DNA of 64,000 nt from Paenibacillus_AA sp045062745 (GCF_045062745.1 NZ_JBJGED010000004.1:1-64000), one strand, 5' to 3'; shown: positions 25,994 through 36,057, counted from the stretch's first letter. Numbers and translations: made by a program. Notes: generated by a model from the sequence alone, not told the origin.

Positions 25994-26941
25994 ATGGCGA
26001 TGGCGCCTTCCAGCCCCGCGGCCCAGAATCGAAAACGCAATCCGACATGGATGCTGTTCCTGAAGTACAAATATTTGTATTTGCTTATGCTGCCGGGGTT
26101 TGCTTATTTCCTTATCTTTCATTACATCCCGCTCTATGGGATTACATTAGCCTTCAAGAACTTTCGGATCCGGGACGGCATCTTGGGCAGCCCTTGGATC
26201 GGCTTGGATAACTTTCGCATCCTGTTTGCCAGCCCTACTTTTTTAAGCGTTTTCAAAAACACGATCATAATCGGCTTTTACAAGCTTCTGTGGGGGACAC
26301 CGGCTCCGATCTTGCTCGCCCTGCTGATCAATGAGATTCGCAGCCTCTCCTACAAAAAGCTCATTCAAACGCTGTCCTACATGCCGCATTTTCTGTCGTG
26401 GATTATCGTATCCGGCTTGTTCCTGCAGCTGCTCTCCCCTGGAACCGGGCCCGTTAACTATGTGATCAAGCTGCTCGGCTTCGATCCGATCTATTTCCTG
26501 GGCGATTCCAGCTGGTTCCGGACGATGATGGTCCTGACCGGCATGTGGAAGTCGATAGGCTGGGACTCGATCATCTACTTGGCGGCACTCGCCACGGTGA
26601 ACCCGGAGCTGTATGAGCAGGGGGAGATCGACGGATGCTCACGCTTGCAGCGCATTTGGTACATTACGCTTCCTTCGATCAAGTCCGTGATCATCATCCT
26701 GTTCATTCTGAACGCGGGGTCGATCATCGACGACAACTTCGACCAGATCTTCAACTTCCTGAACGACTCGGTGTTGGGTGTAGGCGACGTGCTCAGTACC
26801 TATGTGTATCGAATGGGGCTGGTTGAGATGAAGTATAGCATGGCGACCGCCATCGACTTGTTCAAGAACGTAATCGCATTCATCCTCGTGTTCTCAGCGA
26901 ATTTCGTGGCTAAGAAAGCGGGGGAGGAAGGCATATGGTAA
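25994..26941 (+). CDS. Sugar ABC transporter permease, LplB family
   Basis: A 315-residue inner-membrane subunit with about six helices, starting YKYLYLLMLPGFAYFLIFHYIPLYGITLAFKNF, the hallmark of LplB/YtcP-type permeases for oligo- or polysaccharides in Paenibacillus. The EAA loop, which contacts an ATPase, is in the region LYEQGEIDGCSRLQRIWYITLP. The ATPase gene is not in this operon, so a shared ATPase (MsmX-like) is likely. Start chosen by GGAGGAGGGAG upstream. Overlaps the second permease by 7 bp. Confidence 0.92.
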   Translation: MAMAPSSPAAQNRKRNPTWMLFLKYKYLYLLMLPGFAYFLIFHYIPLYGITLAFKNFRIRDGILGSPWIGLDNFRILFASPTFLSVFKNTIIIGFYKLLWGTPAPILLALLINEIRSLSYKKLIQTLSYMPHFLSWIIVSGLFLQLLSPGTGPVNYVIKLLGFDPIYFLGDSSWFRTMMVLTGMWKSIGWDSIIYLAALATVNPELYEQGEIDGCSRLQRIWYITLPSIKSVIIILFILNAGSIIDDNFDQIFNFLNDSVLGVGDVLSTYVYRMGLVEMKYSMATAIDLFKNVIAFILVFSANFVAKKAGEEGIW

Positions 26942-27867
26942 ATTCAGCCTCAGACGCAAGCCGACGTTCCCAGGTGAAACCAGGTGCCCGGCGTCAACAA
27001 GGCCGGTTGAAGCGGATAACCGGGTTCGACTGGTTCGTGAACATCAGCGCCGCGCTCATCGGCATCAGCATGGTATACCCGCTGCTGCACATTCTCGCCC
27101 TGTCGCTCAGCACGGCGAATACCGTCAATTTACCGGGGCTTCATATCATCCCGAAGGAATTTTCCTGGGAGGGCTATCGATTCATTCTCGATTCGTCCTA
27201 TATATGGTCTGGCTACAAAAATACGATAATCCGTGTCGTCGCGACAACAGCTTTAGGGCTGCTAGTCACGATGGGGTATGCGTACCCGCTAGCCAAGAAG
27301 AAGCTTCCTGGACGCACGGCGCTTACGCTCTTCATCGTCGTGACGATGTTCGCGAGCGGGGGCCTCATCCCCCATTACTTGAACATCAAGAACCTCGGGC
27401 TCTTGAATTCCTACTGGGCGCTTATTCTCCCGCTGCTGGCCAAGCCGTTCTACATTATCATCATGCGGAATTTCTTCATGGGCATTCCAGAAGAGCTGGA
27501 GGAAGCGGCGGAGATGGACGGAGCGAACGCGATTCACATCTTGTTCCGGATTATCGTGCCGGTCTCGATGCCGGTCATCATGACGATCAGTCTCTGGACG
27601 ATCGTGGATCAATGGAACCGCTGGTTCGACGCCCTTATCTACATTACCGACCCGGCCAAGTATGTACTGCAAGTGGTGTTGAGGCGCATCATTTTTGAAT
27701 CATCGGTGGAGATCACAGGCGCTAACCTGGTGGAAAGGGCGGTGGTATCGTCGGAGGTGGTGAAGAACGCCACGATTATCGTCGCGACCCTTCCGATCCT
27801 GATGGTATATCCGTTTATTCAGAAGTATTTTGTGAAAGGCGTTATGATGGGCTCGTTGAAAGGATAG
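26935..27867 (+). CDS. Sugar ABC transporter permease, LplC/CarB family
   Basis: A 310-residue membrane protein, partner of the preceding permease. The N-terminus is polar and basic (about 1-30), then FDWFVNISAALIGISMVYPLLHILALSLS. The EAA loop reads IPEELEEAAEMDGANAIHILFRIIVPVSMP. The C-terminus FIQKYFVKGVMMGSLKG is typical of this branch. The start overlaps the upstream gene, so the two are translationally coupled. Confidence 0.93.
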   Translation: MVNSASDASRRSQVKPGARRQQGRLKRITGFDWFVNISAALIGISMVYPLLHILALSLSTANTVNLPGLHIIPKEFSWEGYRFILDSSYIWSGYKNTIIRVVATTALGLLVTMGYAYPLAKKKLPGRTALTLFIVVTMFASGGLIPHYLNIKNLGLLNSYWALILPLLAKPFYIIIMRNFFMGIPEELEEAAEMDGANAIHILFRIIVPVSMPVIMTISLWTIVDQWNRWFDALIYITDPAKYVLQVVLRRIIFESSVEITGANLVERAVVSSEVVKNATIIVATLPILMVYPFIQKYFVKGVMMGSLKG

Positions 27868-27953
27868 GGGTGGTTTTTGCAGCTGGGCTGCGCCCAAGCG
27901 ACGTAGACCTCAGTGTAAAAATAAAAGAACTTCCATAGGGAGGGTATGCAAAA

Positions 27954-29585
27954 ATGAAGAGAAAGCGATGGGTCACGCTCAGTCTCGCCATGGTGCTGGC
28001 GGTGACGACGCTGGCGGGCTGCAGCGGCAATTCGAGCAAGGAGCCTGACAATGAACCGGCTAAAGAAGTCAGCCAAGTGGATTCGGACAAGTACAAGCCG
28101 AACGACGGCAAAGTGTACAACATTGCCTGGCTCGCCGCGCCGATCAACGCTCCCGTACCGGATACGGCGGAGCTCAAGGCTTACTGGGAGAAGAAATATA
28201 ATGTCAAGTTCAACCTCTGGTACATCGAGCGCGCCAAATGGCAAGAAATCTTGAACGTCAAGATCGCGGCCGGGGAGTTCCCGGATGTGATCTACGTCGA
28301 TGACGCCAACATCCTGAGCAGTTATTACAATCAAGATCTAATCATGGAGCTGCCGCTCCCGCTCTTGGAGAAGCTGGCGCCGAAGATTACCGCCGAAGTG
28401 AACAAAGTGAAGCAGCAGGAAGGCTTCGATCCATGGATCACGACTAGAATGGATGGCAAAAACTATGGGATTCCGCGGTTCAACGATAGCGGCGCCTATC
28501 CGTTCGTGTCGATCTGGCGCGAGGATTGGCTGAAAAACGTAGGGATTACGAAGGTCCCGGAGACGCTGAAAGAATATGAAGAAGCGTTCTACAAGTTCGT
28601 CAACGACGATCCGGACAAAAACGGCAAGAAGGACACGTATGCGTTGTCGTCTGGCTACGGCAGCGAGCCGTTCGCTGCAATCTACGGGGCGTTCGGCTAC
28701 ATTCCGACCTACTGGTCAGTGAAGGACGGCAAGATGATATACGGCGGCATTCAACCGGAAATGAAAGAGGCGCTCACCTACTTGGCGAAGTGGTACAAGG
28801 ATAAGTTGATCAACCCGGAATTCATCACCGGAGAGAACCGCGGTGGACACTGGTCGATCTCGCAGGATTTGATCGACGGGGTGATCGGCTACTCCAATAA
28901 TGGGCCGTTCTACGTCAACGCACCGCCTCCGATCGGAGCAGCCGAGGGCGGCAAGATGTACCGGACGTTCGCCTCGGCGCACAAGAACGACGGAGCCAAG
29001 ATGGTGACCGGCCGCACCCCAATCGGTCCGAACGGCAAGAGCGGCAGTGTTCGCTGGGGAGTCGTTACCGGCATCTCGATCGCCTTTTCGAAGAAGTTGG
29101 AGAAGGAACCGGATAAGCTGGGCAAGATTCTGCAAATCATGCAGGACATCGGAACCGACTTCGATACGTGGAAGATCGCCAACTATGGGTTGGAAGGCAC
29201 GCATTACGCAATGGAGAACGGGAAGTTCAAGGACCTGCTGCCGAAGGGCAAGCCGGTTGAGGAGTTCGGGCTCGGGTCGACGTTCACGGCGTGGGAAGCA
29301 TCCGGAATGGTGAAGCGTTGGGATCCGGCTTATTACGAGTATGCGGACAAAGTAGCTACGTTCTCGAAGGAATACACGAACGCCCTGTACACGCGGTTGC
29401 CTTCCATGGATACGTACGGGGATGAACTGAACAAGCTGCAGAAACAGACGTATCTTGAGATCATTACCGGCAAAAAGCCGATCGAGGCGTTTGACGAGTT
29501 CGTGAAGAAGTGGAATTCTTCCGGCGGCACCAAGCTGATCGAAGAAGCAAACAAATGGTATACATCCGTCAATTCTTCCAAATAG
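27954..29585 (+). CDS. Extracellular sugar-binding lipoprotein
   Basis: A 543-residue solute-binding protein for the two permeases. The lipoprotein signal ends LAGC with Cys23, followed by a Ser/Asn/Glu-rich linker. The body is like LplA/YtcQ-type binding proteins (long, with PDVIYVDDAN and YGIPRFNDSGAYPFVSIWREDWL). Binding would be to an oligosaccharide at the cell surface; the ligand is not known. It follows the permeases after an 86-bp gap, and GGGAGGG lies before the ATG. Confidence 0.9.
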   Translation: MKRKRWVTLSLAMVLAVTTLAGCSGNSSKEPDNEPAKEVSQVDSDKYKPNDGKVYNIAWLAAPINAPVPDTAELKAYWEKKYNVKFNLWYIERAKWQEILNVKIAAGEFPDVIYVDDANILSSYYNQDLIMELPLPLLEKLAPKITAEVNKVKQQEGFDPWITTRMDGKNYGIPRFNDSGAYPFVSIWREDWLKNVGITKVPETLKEYEEAFYKFVNDDPDKNGKKDTYALSSGYGSEPFAAIYGAFGYIPTYWSVKDGKMIYGGIQPEMKEALTYLAKWYKDKLINPEFITGENRGGHWSISQDLIDGVIGYSNNGPFYVNAPPPIGAAEGGKMYRTFASAHKNDGAKMVTGRTPIGPNGKSGSVRWGVVTGISIAFSKKLEKEPDKLGKILQIMQDIGTDFDTWKIANYGLEGTHYAMENGKFKDLLPKGKPVEEFGLGSTFTAWEASGMVKRWDPAYYEYADKVATFSKEYTNALYTRLPSMDTYGDELNKLQKQTYLEIITGKKPIEAFDEFVKKWNSSGGTKLIEEANKWYTSVNSSK

Positions 29586-29683
29586 TCAAGCTGAATCCGC
29601 TTACATCACGGCTCAAAAACCAGTAGAATAGGAGATAGAATCATAGCCTCAGGACAAATCTAATGGATTCGGGTTGATGCGGA

Positions 29684-32023
29684 ATGGCTTCCATTCGGAA
29701 TATCATCGGCACGCTCTACTTCAAGATGTCGCTGTCGTTCATCGTGATCATTATCATTTTGGTGACTAGCGTCAGCATGACGACGAGCTATATTTTTCTC
29801 GGCAACTACGAGCAGGAGCTCCGGCAAAAAAACACGCTGATCCTCGACCAGTTGAAGGAAAACGTCGACCAGTTCATTCTGGAAGCGTCGGATAAGCTCA
29901 TCACTTACTCGATCAGCACCGATGCCGATGTGATGAAGCTGTTCCGCTTGCCCGTGGAGGGGAACGAGTTCTATATCCAGGAAGCGGCTGCCCGCATTAC
30001 GAACCTGATCAACTCGAATCCGCTCTACCATAGCATTTTCATCTACTACAAGGCGAATGAGCTCGTCGTCAGCAATTACGGCACGTATTATTTGAATCAA
30101 AAAGTGGATCGGGCTAGAGAGTTTCGCTGGCTGACCGAGGGAACGAAGCCGCGGGGCAACTGGAACGGGATGAAAGGCTTCAAGCCGTACCCGACGGTGA
30201 ACGACTCGCTCTCAAGGGATGTGATCGCCTATGCGAAAAAATACCCGTTCAGCGAGAACATGTCCCTGAATTTGGGCACGATCGCGGTCACTATCGACTA
30301 CGATAAGCTGTTCCAGCAGATGGAGAGCCTGTCGAGCGCCGTATTCGGCGAGATGTACGTCCTCGATGCGCAAGGCAACGTGATGTACGACAGCACGAGA
30401 AAGCACACGTTCCAGAAGTTGGCCGAACTCCCGCTGCTGAAGCAGGTGATGGAGAAGGACCAGGACTACACGCCGATCGAGGAGAACGGTGAGAAGAAGC
30501 TCGCCTTTCAGACGAACTCCTCGGTGAACACATGGAAATACGTGAATGTCGTGCCGCTCGATCTGTTCCAGCAAGAGCTGGCATCGGTTAAAAAGACGTC
30601 ATTCGCGATCGCCGTCGCAGCCATCTTGGTGTTCATCGCGATCTCGATGTTCTGGGCCCAAAAGCTGTACCGGCCGATCGGGCAGCTCGTCCAGCGGACG
30701 AAGCACGTCATGCGGGAGCTGCTGTTGACCGATCAGGAACTGAGGAAGGATGACAAAGCACTGGACTATGCGTTCGACCACCTGGTGCTGAAGATCGGGG
30801 AGCTGCAGAACAAGATCGTCATCCATGAGCCGCAAATCAAAAATAGTGTGCTGACCAAGCTGTTCGAAGGCAAATACGGACAGGAGGCGGAGGTGGAGCG
30901 AGAGCTGGAGCAGTTCCGGATCTCGTTTCCGTTCCCGCATTTCTTCTGCTTGACCATCAAAGCACTGGAGACGGAGCCGTCTGATCCTGTCGTCCGCGAT
31001 ACGTTCTACTCGAATCTCGTGTACTATATCGAGCATGTCGACGCCCAAGACTGTGTGAAACTGGCGACCGACGCGGTGGACGGACATGTGCTCGCGCTCA
31101 TCAATTCCCGGGACTACGCCAGTGTCGTGCGCTTCGTCAAGGATCTGATCGAGTACGGCACGCAGCGGTCGGGCATGCGGCTGTTCATCGGGATCGGGGA
31201 GGGACGAAGCCGGCTGGTGGAGGTAAGCCGCTCCTATGCCGGAGCGAGCCAGGCGCTGCAATATGCGTTCGTCCATCCGGAACTAGCCATCTTCTCCGAA
31301 GGCGAGACGAGCGAGCGAGAGCGAATGGCGATGCCGTTCCCAGGGGGATACAGCGATAAATTCGAGAAGGCATTGAACGAAGGCAACATGGAAGCGATCC
31401 AAGATTGCCTGGGAAATATGGTCGTCCTCTTGAGACGCAAAGAGTACGCCTTCCAAACCGTGCAAAAGCAGCTTTTGCTGCTCGCGGCCATCGTGCACCG
31501 CAAGCAGAAGGCGGCCGGATTGGAGCAGTTGGCGCTTCTGCCGAACGATATGCTGAGCGAGAAGTTCCTGGAGCGCAACCACATCCACGATGTGTTCCGC
31601 CTGCTGGCATCGGCATGCCGAGAGCTGGTCGAGGCGGTACAGCAGCAGAGGGACAACCGGGTGACCGCCGAGCTCGCCCAAATGCAAGCTTACATTCAGC
31701 AGCTCGTGCTGGAAGGGCGGCCGGAGGAGATCACGCTCCAAGAGGTGGCCGACCAGTTCAACAAAAACGCCAACTACCTCAGCAAGCTGTTCAGTGAAGG
31801 AATCGGCGTAACGTTCAAAGATTATGTCATCAATCTGAAGCTGATGGAAGCCGAGAAGGCGCTGCACAATCCGAACGTGAAAATCAAGGACGTGGCCAAG
31901 GACATGGGCTACGAGAACATCAGCTATTTCATCCGCATCTTCAAGCGGAAATACGGGTGTACGCCCAAGGAATATTTGCATCATATCCATTATTTGAAGG
32001 AAGAGGCCCATGAGCGAATATAG
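29684..32023 (+). CDS. Membrane-bound AraC family regulator (YtdP-like)
   Basis: A 779-residue protein with a transmembrane helix near 15-37, an extracellular sensor of about 260 residues, a second helix near 303-323 followed by a linker, and a C-terminal AraC-type double helix-turn-helix (about 680-770, LQEVADQFNKNANYLSKLFSEGIGVTFKDYV and KDMGYENISYFIRIFKRKYGCTPKEY). It resembles YesN/YtdP-type regulators that sit beside Paenibacillus sugar transporters. It likely senses an external sugar and activates this operon. It overlaps the GH20 gene by 14 bp. Confidence 0.88.
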   Translation: MASIRNIIGTLYFKMSLSFIVIIIILVTSVSMTTSYIFLGNYEQELRQKNTLILDQLKENVDQFILEASDKLITYSISTDADVMKLFRLPVEGNEFYIQEAAARITNLINSNPLYHSIFIYYKANELVVSNYGTYYLNQKVDRAREFRWLTEGTKPRGNWNGMKGFKPYPTVNDSLSRDVIAYAKKYPFSENMSLNLGTIAVTIDYDKLFQQMESLSSAVFGEMYVLDAQGNVMYDSTRKHTFQKLAELPLLKQVMEKDQDYTPIEENGEKKLAFQTNSSVNTWKYVNVVPLDLFQQELASVKKTSFAIAVAAILVFIAISMFWAQKLYRPIGQLVQRTKHVMRELLLTDQELRKDDKALDYAFDHLVLKIGELQNKIVIHEPQIKNSVLTKLFEGKYGQEAEVERELEQFRISFPFPHFFCLTIKALETEPSDPVVRDTFYSNLVYYIEHVDAQDCVKLATDAVDGHVLALINSRDYASVVRFVKDLIEYGTQRSGMRLFIGIGEGRSRLVEVSRSYAGASQALQYAFVHPELAIFSEGETSERERMAMPFPGGYSDKFEKALNEGNMEAIQDCLGNMVVLLRRKEYAFQTVQKQLLLLAAIVHRKQKAAGLEQLALLPNDMLSEKFLERNHIHDVFRLLASACRELVEAVQQQRDNRVTAELAQMQAYIQQLVLEGRPEEITLQEVADQFNKNANYLSKLFSEGIGVTFKDYVINLKLMEAEKALHNPNVKIKDVAKDMGYENISYFIRIFKRKYGCTPKEYLHHIHYLKEEAHERI

Positions 32024-34019
32024 GTTGATCCCAGAGCCGAAGCGGATTGTCTATGGAGCGGGATCTTTGCAAGGCGGACCGGGTACGGAATTGGCCGTCG
32101 GAGGAGCGGCGAACATTTTGGAACGGGTACATGCGTCTGTATCCGAGCTGATGCGGATTTGGCAGCAGGGAACTCTGGAGGGCGAGCAGGACGAGCAGGA
32201 CGAGAAAGCCGAGAGGCCGCTCAACAAGGGGACCGTGGTACTCCGCTTGGAATTGGTGCCCGCAGTTGATTCGGAGTCCCTATGGTTGCGCCCGGAAGGA
32301 TACGAGCTAGACATAAGTGCGGAAGGAATTCAGATTCGCGCCGTTGAAGCGGCAGGGGTGTTCTACGGTCTGCAGACGCTGATTCAGATCGTGAAGCAGG
32401 CGAGGGGAGGCGTCCTAGCGTTTGTTCATATCGAGGATGCGCCGGATTTACTGCAGCGGGGCGTTCTGGTAGATTTGAGGTTTCAATCGTATCGGATGAA
32501 CTACTTGATCGATTTCGTAAAAAGGATAGCCCAGTACAAAATCAACGTGTTGAGCATCGAGTATAGCAACAAGTTTCCGTATCGCGACCGGTTTGCAGTC
32601 ATTCGAGACGTCAACGCGTTCACCACGGAAGAGGTGGACCGGTTCGTGGCGTGTTGCCGGGACCATTTCATCGAGCTCATTCCCATGGTGCAGTCATTTG
32701 GCCATATGGAATATGTATTGCACCACGACCATTTCCGCTATTTGCGGGAGGACCCCAACTATGCCTCGCAGTGCTGTCCGCTGCACGAAGATTCCATCGA
32801 GATGACGCGCGAGCTGCTTGGACAAATTCAGGAGACGCACAAGCACTCGACGAAGCTGTTCATCGGCGGGGACGAGACGTTCCATCTTGGCAAATGTCCG
32901 AAGTGCAGCGCGTTCGTCGACCAGCAGGGCAAGGGCGGGCTGTACGTCCATTATGTCAACCAATTGGCGGATGTAGTGCTGGAGCTGGGGCTCGAACCGA
33001 TCACATGCTCCGATATGCTGCTTGCATACCCCGAGTCTATCGACCGCCTGCACCCTCGGTATGCGATCGCCGATTGGGATTACTGGACCGTCGAAGCGTC
33101 GCCGCCGTTCATGAAGGATTGGAAGACAAAGCAGCAAATTCCGCTGGCGAAAGTGGAAGAGCTGCCGGGTGAGACGAAGCAATTCTATAAACAGCATCTC
33201 ATTCGAGAAGACGGCACGTACCGAGCGTTCGGGTATACGAACTATTTCATCGAGCGGGGCTATTCGACGTATGCCTTGCCTTCTACGGCTGCTGTAGGCC
33301 CCGGTTGCTACTGGGTGCCGCGGTACGGCGTGCATGCGCCGAATATAGTCCAGTACATCCAGCATGGCAAGCGGTACGGAGTCGTTGGCGTCTTAAATAC
33401 AATCTGGGAGCGCAGTCTGTTCGAGACGACGCTGTACGGCATCGTCCTGGGGGCGGAGTACAGCTGGGGGCAGCCCAGCGGCGGGGTCGACCAGCTAAAC
33501 CGGAATTTCGCAGCCCTGTATTTCGGCTTGTCTTCCCCGGACGCAGTGAACGCCTTCTACCGGCTAAGCGAGCCCTATGCGATCGTCGAGAAGCGGTTCC
33601 CGCGCATTTACACGAACAGGCTGTACGGACGCGAAGACATCCCGATGGCGGACATCGCCGCGAATGAACAGCTGGAGCGGAATATCGAGGAGACGAAGGC
33701 GCTGTTCGAAGCGCTCCAAAAAGAAGTGAAGTGGAACGAATATACGCTGGAGCAATGGGCGCTGGGGGCCGCGATCAAGCGGTTCTGGCTGGGCGTGGTG
33801 CAAAGCTATGCCCGTTTGAAAGGCGCAGCGGAGCAGGATGCGGCTCGGGTGGAAGGCGAAATTGAAGCGCTGGACAAACAGCTCGCCCCGCTTAAGGCCG
33901 ACATCGCCGAAGTGCTGATCAAGAGCATGCCACTGGAAAAAGTGGTGCACAAAAACGAAGAATCGTTCCAGCTCTGGAACGAATTGAAGGCGGAGCTGCG
34001 AGCCGGCACATTCCGCTAG
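32010..34019 (+). CDS. Glycoside hydrolase family 20 hexosaminidase
   Basis: A 669-residue GH20-type beta-N-acetylhexosaminidase. Family fold: an N-terminal GH20b-like domain (about 1-140) and a TIM barrel starting GVLVDLRFQSYRMNYLIDFV. The catalytic Asp-Glu pair is D288-E289 in FIGGDETFHLG, which would remove terminal GlcNAc or GalNAc by substrate-assisted catalysis. No signal peptide is present, so it acts in the cytoplasm on imported sugars. A CPKC motif (296-299) directly after the catalytic pair is noted. The C-terminal 120 residues are helical. The exact substrate is not known. Confidence 0.88.
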   Translation: MSEYRLIPEPKRIVYGAGSLQGGPGTELAVGGAANILERVHASVSELMRIWQQGTLEGEQDEQDEKAERPLNKGTVVLRLELVPAVDSESLWLRPEGYELDISAEGIQIRAVEAAGVFYGLQTLIQIVKQARGGVLAFVHIEDAPDLLQRGVLVDLRFQSYRMNYLIDFVKRIAQYKINVLSIEYSNKFPYRDRFAVIRDVNAFTTEEVDRFVACCRDHFIELIPMVQSFGHMEYVLHHDHFRYLREDPNYASQCCPLHEDSIEMTRELLGQIQETHKHSTKLFIGGDETFHLGKCPKCSAFVDQQGKGGLYVHYVNQLADVVLELGLEPITCSDMLLAYPESIDRLHPRYAIADWDYWTVEASPPFMKDWKTKQQIPLAKVEELPGETKQFYKQHLIREDGTYRAFGYTNYFIERGYSTYALPSTAAVGPGCYWVPRYGVHAPNIVQYIQHGKRYGVVGVLNTIWERSLFETTLYGIVLGAEYSWGQPSGGVDQLNRNFAALYFGLSSPDAVNAFYRLSEPYAIVEKRFPRIYTNRLYGREDIPMADIAANEQLERNIEETKALFEALQKEVKWNEYTLEQWALGAAIKRFWLGVVQSYARLKGAAEQDAARVEGEIEALDKQLAPLKADIAEVLIKSMPLEKVVHKNEESFQLWNELKAELRAGTFR

Positions 34020-34070
34020 ATGGAAGTGACACGCTCCAGCTGGAAAGCGAAAGGGAGAGGGGAATCGAGG

Positions 34071-35204
34071 ATGGCGGTAGGGACGCGCTTGGAAGGAAAC
34101 GTCACGTCCTGGATCGATCCGGAATTCGGCTATCGGATCGTACAGCCGATGGAGCAGGATCACAATCGAATCATGTATTTCACGAGCAATTGCTTCTGTC
34201 GGGACAATCAAAGCTTGCTGATCTCTTCGGTGCGGGACGGCGTCGAGAACTTCTACAAGCTGAACTATGAGGATGGCACCTGCCTCCAACTGACCGATGA
34301 ACCGGGCATTGTCGTATCGCAGGCGCACTACGATAAAGGGCGCGACACGCTCTATTACGCCCTGGGCCATTCCATCAAGAGCGTGCACCTCGAGACGCTA
34401 GAGTCGAGAACCGTCTATAGCGGGGAGTCGGCGTGCGCCTCGATCGGTGTGACATGCGACGGCCGCTATTTGATCTCCAGCATGAAAGTGCCGTACCGCT
34501 ACAGCGGCAATGACGGCGAACCGCGGGAGATGCAGCTGTACCGGTTGTTCAAGGTCGAGCTGGCCACCGGCGAGTGGAGCCGCATCTTGGACCGAAGCTT
34601 CGAGCTCGACCACATTCAGTGCAGCCCGACCGATCGGGATTGGCTCCTATTCTGCGCCAGAGGCTTCTACGCCACGCATCACCGCATCTGGGGCACAAGC
34701 CTCGACGGCACCCGGGGTGGGGCGCTCGGACCGGAGCAGCCCAACGAGCACCGGACGCACGAGTACTTCACCCCGGACGGCGTGCGGATTGCGTACCATG
34801 GGAAATTTTACGCCGTGGGAGACGAGGGCCGATACAAGAACATCGGACATACGTGGGGCTCGATGAACGCCGATGGCACGGACGACCGGTATTACCGTTG
34901 CTTGCACGGGAAACAGGCCGGACACAGCAGCATGTCGCAACAGGGGCGCCAGGTTGTGGCCGATGGGAACGACTATCTCAGCATGGTCCGGCTTCACGAG
35001 GGGACGCAAGAGGCGGAGTTCGTTCCCCTGTACCGGCACGGCTCGAGTATGAAGGGTAACTTCGTCCACGCCCACCCCTGCTTCAGCAACGATGATCGAT
35101 ATATCGCCTTCTGCACCGATCATGGCGGGACACATAAGGGGAATGTTTATTTGCTCGACCTGCACAGCCAAACTAGCCCATCGAAGGGAGCGAGGCAAAC
35201 ATGA
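34071..35204 (+). CDS. Oligogalacturonate lyase-like (PL22) beta-propeller protein
   Basis: A 377-residue soluble protein with repeated propeller-like segments (SVRDGVENFYKLNYEDGTCLQLTDEPG, ISSMKVPYR, PTDRDWLLFCARG, FSNDDRYIAFCTDHGG). The pattern NEHRTHEYFTPDGVRIAYHG, rich in His, resembles the active-site region of PL22 oligogalacturonate lyases. Enzyme activity is not assured, and no other pectin genes are nearby. The ATG with GGGAGAGGGGAATCGAGG upstream is chosen; an upstream frame of 17 codons lacks that. It overlaps the NagB-like gene by 4 bp. Confidence 0.68.
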   Translation: MAVGTRLEGNVTSWIDPEFGYRIVQPMEQDHNRIMYFTSNCFCRDNQSLLISSVRDGVENFYKLNYEDGTCLQLTDEPGIVVSQAHYDKGRDTLYYALGHSIKSVHLETLESRTVYSGESACASIGVTCDGRYLISSMKVPYRYSGNDGEPREMQLYRLFKVELATGEWSRILDRSFELDHIQCSPTDRDWLLFCARGFYATHHRIWGTSLDGTRGGALGPEQPNEHRTHEYFTPDGVRIAYHGKFYAVGDEGRYKNIGHTWGSMNADGTDDRYYRCLHGKQAGHSSMSQQGRQVVADGNDYLSMVRLHEGTQEAEFVPLYRHGSSMKGNFVHAHPCFSNDDRYIAFCTDHGGTHKGNVYLLDLHSQTSPSKGARQT

Positions 35205-35989
35205 TAAACCGAAATCAACTCGTGAGGGCGTTCCAGAAAGACCAACTCGCCGTTAGCGTTTATGAGAGCCGATTGGCCTTGAGCCGGGCGGCCGCCGAGG
35301 ATGTGTCCGCCACGATGAAGCGATTGCTGGCCGAGCAGGAGACGATCAGCATGATCTTCGCGCCGGCGGCATCGGCGACGGACTTCCTGGCTGCGCTGGT
35401 AGCCATCGAAGGAATCGCATGGGAGCGGGTGTACGGGTTCCACTTGGACGAATATGTGGGCAAGAACATGCAGCGCATCTCGGCCTTCGCGCAGCAGCAA
35501 GTGTTCGGGAAGGTGCCGTTCAAACAAGTGTTCTTCATGAACGGGGACGTGGAGGATGTGCACGCCGAATGTGAGCGGTACGGCGGCCTGCTCCGCGAAT
35601 ACGGGGCGGATATAGCATGCATCGGCATAGGCGAGAACGGCCATCTGGCCTATAATGAGCCGCATGTGGCGGATTTTCAAGATCCGCACTTGGTGAAGCC
35701 GATTACCCTGGACGAAGTCTCGCGCCGCCAGGCCGTCAAGGATCGCACGTTCGCCACGCTCGAGGAAGTACCGCAGATGGCGCTAACGATGACGATGCCG
35801 GCCATCTGCTCGGCGAAGCATATCTTCACCGTCGTGCCCGACGAGCGGAAGAACCGCGCGGTCCGCGATACGCTCGAAGGTCCGATCACGACCGACTGCC
35901 CGGCGTCGTGGCTGCGCAACTGCCCGCAGGCGAGGCTATACCTCGACCGCGATTCGGCGGGGTTGTTGTCGGCGGAGACGATCGCTTGA
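35201..35989 (+). CDS. Glucosamine-6-phosphate deaminase-like protein
   Basis: A 262-residue protein of the NagB/6-phosphogluconolactonase fold. Conserved: Asp83 in FHLDEYVG, His148 and Glu153 in GIGENGHLAYNEP. Differences from E. coli NagB: the phosphate loop usually reading PTGGTP is PAASATD (55-61), and the Asp of the DGH motif is Asn146. So it may act on another sugar or have altered kinetics. It closes the operon, which has no nagA or sugar kinase. A deaminase for GlcN-6-P is the family expectation only. Confidence 0.75.
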   Translation: MINRNQLVRAFQKDQLAVSVYESRLALSRAAAEDVSATMKRLLAEQETISMIFAPAASATDFLAALVAIEGIAWERVYGFHLDEYVGKNMQRISAFAQQQVFGKVPFKQVFFMNGDVEDVHAECERYGGLLREYGADIACIGIGENGHLAYNEPHVADFQDPHLVKPITLDEVSRRQAVKDRTFATLEEVPQMALTMTMPAICSAKHIFTVVPDERKNRAVRDTLEGPITTDCPASWLRNCPQARLYLDRDSAGLLSAETIA

Positions 35990-36013
35990 TACGAGACGTC
36001 ATATAGGGAGCTT

Positions 36014-36057
36014 ACGTCACCTCCGCTCGGACTCCCGAGTAGGGGTGACGTTTCTTT
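36014..36057 (+). terminator. Terminator of the sugar operon
   Basis: An outer stem ACGTCACC / GGTGACGT (8 bp) encloses an inner hairpin CTCGG / CCGAG; TTTCTTT follows. It lies 25 bp after the NagB-like gene. Confidence 0.8.
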
